In this document: one piece after another, positions 1-5,489 of the stretch | Layout of the letters: each line of letters begins with the position of its first letter | Numbering within the stretch: position 1 is the first letter of the stretch | DNA from: Corynebacterium accolens | GTDB taxonomy: Bacteria > Actinomycetota > Actinomycetes > Mycobacteriales > Mycobacteriaceae | Direction: 5' to 3' | Assembly (NCBI RefSeq): GCF_030515985.1 | Contig: NZ_CP100376.1 | Location: forward strand, 288,500 to 293,988 | DNA: 5,489 nucleotides | The notes under the pieces: model-generated | The model's input: the letters and a program-made list of their open reading frames with translations, nothing else | Databases searched by the model: none | What the model was told of the DNA's origin: nothing | Position numbers and translations under genes: made by a program

Positions 1-1
1 C

Positions 2-2656
2 GATGCGAACGTCGCCGCGCTGGATAACGTCTATAACTCCGCCGTGGCCGTGCAAAAGACCCCGGGCGGTGAATCCGTGCTGGTGGGATACGTCTCGCTG
101 GAAGATGAGGCGCGCGGTTTTAACCACGGCGTGGCCCACGAACGGCTGGCGGAGACCATGCCCGCGGCCCTGGTCCCGCGCATCTGCGTGATGGATGAGT
201 TGCCGGTGCGCACCTCCGGCAAGGTGGATAAGAAGGCGCTGCCGTGGCCGCTGCCCGGCGTCGGCGTGGAATCGACCACGCTGACGGAGACCGAGAAGTG
301 GCTAGCCGAGCTCTGGGTCGAGACCCTCGGCGTATCCGTGGAGGATGAGAACGCCGATTTCTTCGACCTCGGCGGTACCTCCCTGGCCGCGGCGACGCTG
401 GTGGGACACATCCGCGATCGCTACCCCACCGTGTCCGTGCGCGATCTCTATGACCACCCGCGACTAGGTTCGCTGGCGGAGCTCATCGCCGGCGCCGAAC
501 CGCGCCCTAAGGCGGAGCAACAGAAACCGCTGCGCGAGGTCACCCCGGTCGGCGCGAAGACCCGCGTGGCGCAAACGCTGCTGCAGATCCCCGCCATGAC
601 GCTGGCGGCGACCACCTGGCTGGCCTGGCTCATGCTGGGCTCAACGGTGGCCTCCGCTCTGGGCGTGGACTGGGCGCAGTCTTTCCCCTGGTGGCTTGTT
701 ATCGCCCTGGTGCTCATCTTTGCCACGCCGCTGGGCCGCATACCCATCGGTGGCTTTGGCGCGCGCCTCATTACCGCCGGGATTAAGCCCGGCGATTACC
801 CGCGCGGTGGTTCGACCCACCTGCGCATCTGGGCCGCGGAACGGTGGGCCGATGCCTCTGGCTCGCGCTCCATTGCGGGCGCCACCTGGGTCAATAACTA
901 CGCCCGCGCCTTGGGCGTGAAGATGAAGCGCGGCGTGGATCTGCACTCGCTGCCACCGGTAACGGGCCTGCTTACCCTGGGCAAGCACGCCGCGGTGGAA
1001 CCGGAGGTCGATCTCACCGGCTACTGGCTCGACGGCGACGTACTCCACGTCGGCGCCATCGACATCAAGGAGGGCGCCCGCGTGGGCGCGCGCTCCACCC
1101 TGCTGCCCGGCACCGTGGTGGGCAAGTACGCCCACGTGGAGGCGGGTTCCACCGTCACCGGCCGCAAGAAGATCAAGGACGGCCAGCGTTGGTCCGGCTC
1201 TCCTGCGAAGAAGGTGGGCCGCTCCAAGCACCGCTTCCCCTCCAAGCCGCCGAAGCGCCGCCCCTGGTGGGTGGCCATTTACGGTGCGACCTCGCTGTTC
1301 CTGGCCGCGCAGCCGCTCATCGCGGTGCTTATCGGCGCCATCGTGGATTTGGCGCTGGTGCATTCCACGGACGGGAACCGCTTCGTCGGCGCGGTGCTCT
1401 TCGCTCCCCTCGCGGCGCTTGCGGCCTTTGCCACCTACATGCTGCAGACCTGGCTGGGCGTGCGCATATTGTCCATCGGCATCTCGCCCGGCGTGAACCC
1501 GGTGCGCTCTGCCGCCGGCTGGCGCCTGTGGGCCATCGAGCGCCTCATGGATGAGGCCCGCACGCAGCTCTTCCCGCTCTATGCCTCGCAGCTGACCCCG
1601 CGGTGGCTGCGCGCTTTGGGCGCGCGCATTGGCAAGGACGTGGAGATTTCCACCGCCGTGATGATCCCCGCGCTCACGGACGTCAAAGACGGCGCCTTCC
1701 TTGCCGATGACACCATGATCGGTGGCTACGAGCTCGGCGGCGGCTGGATTCACTCCGGGGAGGCCAAGGTGGGCAAGCGCTCCTTCGTGGGTAACTCCGG
1801 TATTACGGCACCCGGGCGCAAACTTTCCAAGAACTCCCTGGTCGCGGTGCTGTCCTCCACGCCGAAGAAGACGAAGTCCGGCGCCAACTGGTGGGGTTCC
1901 CCGCCAGAGCGCATGCGCCGCGTTACCGCGCAGATCGATGCCCCCGCCGAGTCTGCCGAGGCCCTGACCTATAACCCGGGCTTCAAACTCAAGGCCGCCC
2001 GCGGCGTCGTGGAAACCATGCGCCTGCTCGCGCCGATGTTCTCGGCCATGCTGCTCGCCGCGACCCTGGGGACGCTGTATTACCTGCTTGCCGATGTCGG
2101 CTTCCTCACCACCTGGGCCCTTTCCGGCCTCGTGCTCATGGCGATGGGCGCTATCGCTATGGCGGTGACCATCGCCGTGAAGTGGATCTGCGTGGGCACG
2201 CACAGCGCAGCCGACCACCCGTTGTGGAGCGTGTTCGTCTGGCTCAACGAGCTACAGGACACCTTCGTGGAGGTCGTCGCCGCCCCGTGGTTCTTCCAGC
2301 ACACCTACGGCACAGGAGAGATCAACTTGGGCCTGCGGGGGCTGGGAGTGGACATCGGCAAGGGCTCCTGGATCGATTCCTACTGGTTCCCCGAAACCGA
2401 TCTGTGCCACGTCGGCGCTGGCGCCTCCGTGGGGCCCGGTACCGTGGTGCAGACCCACCTATTCCAGGACCGCGTGATGAGCCTGGATACCGTCACCATC
2501 GAGGCCGGCTCCACGCTCGCCTCTCATTCGGTGGCGCTGCCCGCCTCGCTCATTGGTGAATCCAGCACCGTCGGCCCCGGTTCGCTGGTCATGCGCGGTG
2601 ACCGCGTCCCCGCCAACGCCACCTGGCAGGGTAACCCCATTGAGCCGTGGGGTTAG
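2..2656 (+). CDS. Pls/PosA-family nonribosomal peptide synthetase (poly-amino-acid synthetase), C-terminal part; 5' end outside window
   Basis: The frame is open from base 2 and ends at TAG 2654-2656, giving 884 visible residues (numbered here from base 2). Seen in order: the C-terminal lobe of an adenylation domain (~1-85) with an A9-like MPAALVP (53-59) and an A10 motif RTSGKVDKKALP whose lysine is residue 74; a carrier domain (~95-165) with FFDLGGTSL, phosphopantetheine Ser127 (codon 380-382); then six likely membrane helices in pairs (~191-221, 228-246, 422-452, 461-484, 671-698, 703-728), each pair followed by a soluble hexapeptide-repeat/beta-helix-like domain (~247-421, 485-645, 733-884). 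This A-T-(2TM-C)x3 order is that of Streptomyces epsilon-poly-L-lysine synthetase, in which the adenylation domain loads the monomer onto the carrier and the C-terminal membrane part joins monomers without a classical condensation or thioesterase domain. By inference this protein makes a homopolymer of an amino acid or related monomer at the membrane; the monomer cannot be deduced because the specificity-determining part lies upstream. The family is usually about 1,300 residues, so roughly 400 are missing. GC is about 65-70%. No frameshift is seen. Confidence 0.9.
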   Translation, partial: DANVAALDNVYNSAVAVQKTPGGESVLVGYVSLEDEARGFNHGVAHERLAETMPAALVPRICVMDELPVRTSGKVDKKALPWPLPGVGVESTTLTETEKWLAELWVETLGVSVEDENADFFDLGGTSLAAATLVGHIRDRYPTVSVRDLYDHPRLGSLAELIAGAEPRPKAEQQKPLREVTPVGAKTRVAQTLLQIPAMTLAATTWLAWLMLGSTVASALGVDWAQSFPWWLVIALVLIFATPLGRIPIGGFGARLITAGIKPGDYPRGGSTHLRIWAAERWADASGSRSIAGATWVNNYARALGVKMKRGVDLHSLPPVTGLLTLGKHAAVEPEVDLTGYWLDGDVLHVGAIDIKEGARVGARSTLLPGTVVGKYAHVEAGSTVTGRKKIKDGQRWSGSPAKKVGRSKHRFPSKPPKRRPWWVAIYGATSLFLAAQPLIAVLIGAIVDLALVHSTDGNRFVGAVLFAPLAALAAFATYMLQTWLGVRILSIGISPGVNPVRSAAGWRLWAIERLMDEARTQLFPLYASQLTPRWLRALGARIGKDVEISTAVMIPALTDVKDGAFLADDTMIGGYELGGGWIHSGEAKVGKRSFVGNSGITAPGRKLSKNSLVAVLSSTPKKTKSGANWWGSPPERMRRVTAQIDAPAESAEALTYNPGFKLKAARGVVETMRLLAPMFSAMLLAATLGTLYYLLADVGFLTTWALSGLVLMAMGAIAMAVTIAVKWICVGTHSAADHPLWSVFVWLNELQDTFVEVVAAPWFFQHTYGTGEINLGLRGLGVDIGKGSWIDSYWFPETDLCHVGAGASVGPGTVVQTHLFQDRVMSLDTVTIEAGSTLASHSVALPASLIGESSTVGPGSLVMRGDRVPANATWQGNPIEPWG
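572..2653 (+). repeat. Three tandem paralogous protein modules (2 TM + beta-helix-like domain) within the synthetase
   Basis: The C-terminal two thirds of the synthetase is a triplication visible in the protein, not in the DNA. Approximate units are 572-1264, 1265-1936 and 2012-2653. Each has two membrane helices, then a segment such as LRIWAAERWAD or WRLWAIERLMDEA (more diverged in unit 3: VFVWLNELQD), then R-A/G-L-G (arginines at visible residues 302, 537, 779), then a histidine followed by V/S and G (His349, His584, His803; codons 1046-1048, 1751-1753, 2408-2410), then glycine/valine-rich hexapeptide-like repeats, and a closing W-x-G-S/N-P (tryptophans at 397, 630, 875). The closing motif resembles the G-N/S-P-A end of hexapeptide acyltransferases. 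Unit 2 has the most irregular hexapeptide pattern. Confidence 0.75.
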
Positions 2657-2657
2657 G

Positions 2658-4313
2658 CTACCGCGCGAAATCCTGATACTTAATCAATTCGCCAGCCTTA
2701 AAATCCCAAGCCTCTACTCGGACGCGGTCAGCAAAAACCTTGACCCGAAGTCCGGTAGAGGCTTCTTCCTTTTCTTTAACGATTTTTTCGTCATTATCGC
2801 CATCCGGCATGTACTCGTTGAGGATGGCGCCGGTATTAACTACTGGGAAACCAGTGCGGCCGGGCTCACCGGTACCATCGTAGCGGCGGGTACCCCACCA
2901 GTTATTCTGGCGCAGCGAAGAGTGGCTATGGCTGCTAAACCAGACGATGTTGTTGTACTTATTGACCACATTGGACAACGCCTCAAGATCTTCAAAGTCA
3001 TTCTGGTACCACGCCGAGTGAGACATGGACACCGTTTGCGGAAGCAGCGGGTGGCTAAAGACCAGTGCCGGTATCCCTTTGGCGTCCCAGTAGGCTAGGC
3101 GCTCATCTAACCAGTTGAGCTGTTCATTGCTAATACGCTGGAACGGCTCCTTGCCGTGGCGCAGGAGATCGGAGTAGAACTCAGTATTGATGGAAATCAT
3201 CGGTACCCCATCAACAATTTCTTCTTTCCACGGCTTGTCCTGCCCGGAGTGTTTAAGGAAGCGGTCCATGTATGCCTTGGAGCCTTCCTTGCCATACATT
3301 TCATGATTACCGATGGTCCACAATTCCTTCCCAGAATCATGAGGTTCTTCCTCATGAGCGGCTAGGAAGGTATCCCACTGTTCCTGCGAGCCATCGTCTA
3401 CTAGATCGCCATTAAGGACCAGCGCCCCAGCCTTATCCTCCATGCCGTTGAGTTGGCGCACCGCATCTTTATAATCCTCCGGGTCACCCTGAATATCGCT
3501 GAGTACGTCCACAACAGCTTGCGGTGATCCGATCTCCTGGCCTAGCGGTTTAACAACTCCTACGTTATCTACCGCCCACCACCAATCATCGTTGCCGTGG
3601 TTGTACTTAAAGCTCACCTGCATCTTCTTGGTTCCTGCAGGTACGTCTACCCCGATGGATTCGTGCTTGGAAAAGACATCCTTATCAAATAGCGCTATCT
3701 CCTGCGGCTTTCCGCCATCGAAGGAGACCTGCACCGTGGCGTTTTGCCTGTCCTTGCCTTGGCGGTAGTGGTGATCAAATTCCACATTTACGCGGTCTTG
3801 ACCAGCAACTGCAATCTCCGGGCTGGTCAACTCCGCATTCATCGAATCGCCCTCTGCCAAGCGCTGCTGTTTATTATCGATAATGGCAAACTTATCGTGC
3901 GCTTGGGTGAAATAGTGGCGCATATCGGTTCCTGAGGCCCAAGTCCAGTGGCGCATATCCCCAAAAGTCCAGCCCTTCCACCGAGCCTCGCCCGAATCAA
4001 CGCCCGCGACATTCGTCTTCCATCCATCCGGTGCGCGGTGTGTAAACCACGCTGGGGTGTCAATCTCGTCAAAACTTTCCTGCCATAACACTCGCGATGG
4101 CGATGCTAGGTGTTCCCCTTCCTCGCCACTGTCATCTTCTGCGGCCTCATCCTTCATATGAGGTGACCGCGAAGACATGCCTAAGGGGCCTTGTGAGGAG
4201 AGTGAAGAGCCAGAGGACAGCGCGTTCAGCGGCGACTGCGCCACCGCATACGGTGCGCATGCAATTGTAGAAAGGGCCAGGATAGACGAGAAAGCACAGA
4301 ATTGACGTTTCAT
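2658..4313 (-). CDS. Secreted calcineurin-like metallophosphoesterase with N-terminal jelly-roll (choice-of-anchor-like) domain
   Basis: The gene encodes 551 residues from ATG 4311-4313 to TAG 2658-2660. The N-terminus MKRQFCAFSS plus a hydrophobic stretch and A-V-A before Gln26 is a classical signal peptide, so the enzyme is predicted to be exported. A Ser/Gly-rich then acidic linker (~27-72) leads into a jelly-roll domain (~75-255: QESFDE, RWKGWTF, ELTSPEI, a DWWWAVDN strand) of the kind that precedes phosphoesterase domains in secreted actinobacterial proteins. The catalytic domain (~265-500) has SDIQGD (Asp273, with Gln275 where the family normally has His), NGDLVDDG (Asp303), GNHE (Asn336, His337), FSHPL (His421) and SHSHS (His462, His464, replacing the usual GHTH). 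This fits a two-metal hydrolase of phosphate mono- or diesters; the substrate is not evident. No sortase motif or C-terminal membrane anchor is present. A TTG 20 codons upstream (4371-4373) is an in-frame alternative start, but it would bury the signal peptide and lies in a hairpin. GC is near 50%, well below both neighbours. The 3' end abuts the convergent synthetase with one base between stops. Confidence 0.87.
   Translation of the reverse strand: MKRQFCAFSSILALSTIACAPYAVAQSPLNALSSGSSLSSQGPLGMSSRSPHMKDEAAEDDSGEEGEHLASPSRVLWQESFDEIDTPAWFTHRAPDGWKTNVAGVDSGEARWKGWTFGDMRHWTWASGTDMRHYFTQAHDKFAIIDNKQQRLAEGDSMNAELTSPEIAVAGQDRVNVEFDHHYRQGKDRQNATVQVSFDGGKPQEIALFDKDVFSKHESIGVDVPAGTKKMQVSFKYNHGNDDWWWAVDNVGVVKPLGQEIGSPQAVVDVLSDIQGDPEDYKDAVRQLNGMEDKAGALVLNGDLVDDGSQEQWDTFLAAHEEEPHDSGKELWTIGNHEMYGKEGSKAYMDRFLKHSGQDKPWKEEIVDGVPMISINTEFYSDLLRHGKEPFQRISNEQLNWLDERLAYWDAKGIPALVFSHPLLPQTVSMSHSAWYQNDFEDLEALSNVVNKYNNIVWFSSHSHSSLRQNNWWGTRRYDGTGEPGRTGFPVVNTGAILNEYMPDGDNDEKIVKEKEEASTGLRVKVFADRVRVEAWDFKAGELIKYQDFAR
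2708..2780 (+). terminator. Rho-independent terminator of the synthetase gene, lying inside the convergent phosphoesterase gene
   Basis: Fifty-one bases after the synthetase stop, AAGCCTCTAC (2708-2717) pairs perfectly with GTAGAGGCTT (2755-2764). After a bulged T2718 the stem continues as CGGAC (2719-2723) with GTCCG (2750-2754), and after a small internal loop as GGTCA (2726-2730) with TGACC (2741-2745), closed by a 10-base loop. The + strand then reads CTTCCTTTTCTTT, a fitting U-rich tail. All of it lies within the last ~40 codons of the opposite-strand phosphoesterase. On the minus strand the stem is followed by a poorer U tract (TTGGGATTTT), so the structure is oriented mainly for + strand transcripts. 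The fold was judged by eye; no energy was computed. Confidence 0.7.
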
Positions 4314-4326
4314 AACTATTTTTGTA
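4314..4326 (-). promoter_or_regulatory. Possible -10 element giving a leaderless phosphoesterase transcript
   Basis: On the minus strand TACAAA (complement of 4321-4326) ends seven bases before the ATG at 4313, and no Shine-Dalgarno-like purine run sits at the usual distance from that ATG. A -10 box this close would start transcription at or next to the start codon, and leaderless mRNAs are common in corynebacteria and other actinobacteria. No convincing -35 box is seen. A second weak -10 candidate, TATGTA, lies at 4350-4355. Low confidence. Confidence 0.22.
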
Positions 4327-4360
4327 TCCAACCCGGGCAACGAAGGGGTTACATATGCGT

Positions 4361-4397
4361 AAACTCTTGGCAATCACTGTGGATATGCCAAGAGTTT
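4361..4397 (-). terminator. Hairpin between the lipase and phosphoesterase genes; probable terminator of the lipase gene
   Basis: AAACTCTTGGCA (4361-4372) and TGCCAAGAGTTT (4386-4397) form a perfect 12-base-pair inverted repeat. Inside it ATC (4373-4375) can pair with GAT (4382-4384), leaving a six-base loop and one bulged A. The structure begins 29 bases beyond the lipase stop and lies 48 bases before the phosphoesterase ATG, where a terminator would be expected. The A/T ends of the arms (AAA...TTT) resemble a bidirectional intrinsic terminator, but the U tract is only three bases on either strand. A protein-binding palindrome upstream of the phosphoesterase is the main alternative. Confidence 0.5.
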
Positions 4398-4425
4398 CAG
4401 CTAGAAACGCGTCACAAGAACTGTG

Positions 4426-5489
4426 CTACACGTGGCGGTCCAGCCAGTCCACCACGGTGTCGAGGGCCTGGTCAGCGGCTGGCTCGTTGAAGACCTCGTG
4501 CTTCTGGCCCTCCCAGTTGATGTATTCCACGTCATCAGAGGAAATGGAGTTGTACCAGTCCTGGGAGAAGTACGGCGGAACGATGCCGTCCTTGGTGCCG
4601 TGCATGATAAGCGTCGGCGCGGTAAACAGGTCCGCGTTCACAGCATCGTAGGTAGCGATAGCACCCAGCTGCAGCGCGGTACCGGCGCTGGTCTTTTGCG
4701 CGATGAGCGGGCTAGACGCGTACTCGTCCTTCACGGCCTGGCTGGTGGAAATGCCTTCCGTGAAGGGGTTGGACAGCATGATCTTCTTCGTGAACTCCGG
4801 CGACTGCGCACCAATGTAGGTGCGGTGCGGGATCAGGTTCTGCGCGTAGTTGGCGTTGAAGCTGGTGATATCCGCCAACGGCAGGCGCTCGAACAGGGTG
4901 GGGTCGAGCTGCTTTTGCACCTCAGAGATCTCGTCCGGCGTGATGGTCTCGCCCGTTGCCTTCTTACCGGACAGGTTCAACGGTGCACCACCGCCATTGG
5001 TGATGATGCCATCGACCTTGCCAGGCTCACGAATGCCGTATGCCTGGACGGTCAACGAGCCCATGGAGTGGCCCAGAAGGAAGGTCTTTACATCGGGGTG
5101 CTCACCCTTAGCCATGTCGACGACGCGGTCGAAGTCATTGAGGATGTACTGGAAGTTATCGATGTGCCCCAGTGGCGTGCTGCCGGAGGCAGACTTACCG
5201 TGTCCACGGTGGTCCAGGCGGTAGACGTTGTAGCCAGCGTCCAGCAGACGCTTGGCCACGTAGTCATAGCGGCCAGAGTGCTCAGAAACACCATGTGCCA
5301 ACACGACGTTGCCGCGTGGGTTTTCTACCAGCTGCTTGCGGTAGTAAATCTTCACGCCCTCGCCGTCGTGGCTATCGAAGTAGCCGTCTTCATCGGCGAT
5401 CTGCTTATCAGAAACGGTGGAGAGACCGAGAACGTCGGTCTTATCTGCCGTTGCTTCTGCTACTGGCTGGCCGCCTTCCGCAAAGGCGG
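4426..5489 (-). CDS. Secreted alpha/beta hydrolase, monoacylglycerol lipase/lysophospholipase type; 5' end outside window
   Basis: The frame is open from the right edge to TAG 4426-4428, giving 353 visible residues (numbered from the codon at 5485-5487). The visible start AFAEGGQPVAEATADK looks like the tail of a signal peptide (A-F-A before Glu4) followed by a small polar segment, so the start codon is beyond the window and the enzyme is probably exported. The alpha/beta hydrolase core shows the oxyanion motif LAHG followed by SEHSGRY (~63-74), LDHRGHGKS (~91-99), the nucleophile elbow GHSMG with Ser141 (codon 5065-5067), the acid in MHGTKDG (Asp300) and the base in GQKHEVFNEP (His330). A cap region lies at ~165-275. 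HG-x-x-EHSGRY plus DHRGHGKS is characteristic of the monoacylglycerol lipase (Serine aminopeptidase S33/Hydrolase_4) group, which releases fatty acids from monoacylglycerols or lysophospholipids. Use of host or medium lipids would fit a lipophilic corynebacterium but is inference. GC is about 60%. A GTG at 5353-5355 is a valine inside the conserved GEGVKIYY strand, not the start. Confidence 0.9.
   Translation of the reverse strand, partial: AFAEGGQPVAEATADKTDVLGLSTVSDKQIADEDGYFDSHDGEGVKIYYRKQLVENPRGNVVLAHGVSEHSGRYDYVAKRLLDAGYNVYRLDHRGHGKSASGSTPLGHIDNFQYILNDFDRVVDMAKGEHPDVKTFLLGHSMGSLTVQAYGIREPGKVDGIITNGGGAPLNLSGKKATGETITPDEISEVQKQLDPTLFERLPLADITSFNANYAQNLIPHRTYIGAQSPEFTKKIMLSNPFTEGISTSQAVKDEYASSPLIAQKTSAGTALQLGAIATYDAVNADLFTAPTLIMHGTKDGIVPPYFSQDWYNSISSDDVEYINWEGQKHEVFNEPAADQALDTVVDWLDRHV

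Noticed and set aside
641..2218. Long (525-codon) open frame on the minus strand opposite the synthetase
   Set aside because: Its translation is rich in His, Arg, Gly and Ala with no recognisable domain. It lies opposite a clearly conserved protein, as expected of chance open frames in high-GC DNA.
2182..2559. 125-codon + strand open frame within the synthetase 3' region
   Set aside because: An alternative frame of the synthetase with Arg-rich composition; a shadow of the real gene.
2553..3098. 181-codon + strand open frame crossing the synthetase end and running antisense to the phosphoesterase
   Set aside because: It overlaps two well-supported genes in other frames and has no recognisable motif.
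4254..4313. Phosphoesterase as a lipoprotein (Cys19 near the end of the hydrophobic stretch)
   Set aside because: The residues before the cysteine are S-T-I-A, with threonine at -3 rather than Leu/Val/Ile, while A-V-A before Gln26 fits ordinary signal peptidase cleavage better.
4371..4373. TTG as phosphoesterase start, 20 codons upstream of the ATG
   Set aside because: It would put extra polar residues before a standard signal peptide and lies inside the 4361-4397 hairpin. The ATG at 4311-4313 begins directly with a lysine/arginine-led signal peptide.
5353..5355. GTG as lipase start
   Set aside because: It encodes the valine within a conserved beta strand of the hydrolase fold, and the frame continues upstream with family-like and signal-peptide-like sequence.
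1..5489. tRNA, rRNA, CRISPR array, insertion sequence, riboswitch
   Set aside because: No cloverleaf-like element, regularly spaced direct repeat, transposase or terminal inverted repeat was seen. Nearly all bases are accounted for by three protein genes.

Overview
The window looks like chromosomal DNA from a high-GC actinobacterium, most likely a Corynebacterium. This is inferred from the mix of genes and their style: a Pls/PosA-type synthetase, a secreted choice-of-anchor-like phosphoesterase, a secreted monoacylglycerol-lipase-like hydrolase, and base composition. No rRNA or other marker fixes the genus. Coding density is almost complete. The only gene-free stretch is the 112 bases at 4314-4425.

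Layout. From the left edge to 2656 (+ strand) runs the C-terminal ~884 residues of a very large membrane enzyme of the Pls/PosA family (the poly-epsilon-lysine synthetase type of nonribosomal peptide synthetase). The end of the adenylation domain, a carrier domain with its phosphopantetheine serine, and three tandem '2 TM helices + left-handed beta-helix-like' modules are visible; the rest of the adenylation domain lies outside. Facing it, with one base between the two stop codons, is a secreted calcineurin-like metallophosphoesterase (2658-4313, - strand) of clearly lower GC than both neighbours. Beyond the 112-base gap, which holds a strong hairpin, is a secreted alpha/beta hydrolase of the monoacylglycerol lipase/lysophospholipase type (4426 to the right edge, - strand); its signal peptide and start lie beyond the window.

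How they fit. The synthetase is expected to make a homopolymer of an amino acid (or a similar amine-bearing unit) at the membrane from adenylated, carrier-bound monomers. The other two enzymes act outside the cytoplasm on phosphate esters and on glycerolipids. Nothing in the sequence ties the three into one pathway; opposite strands and a hairpin between the two minus-strand genes argue for separate transcription.

Most notable signals: (1) the Pls-type synthetase, whose monomer cannot be read from this window; (2) three paralogous modules sharing aligned His, R-x-L-G and W-x-G-x-P motifs; (3) a convincing intrinsic terminator for the synthetase placed inside the 3' coding end of the opposing phosphoesterase gene; (4) a GC drop confined to the phosphoesterase gene.
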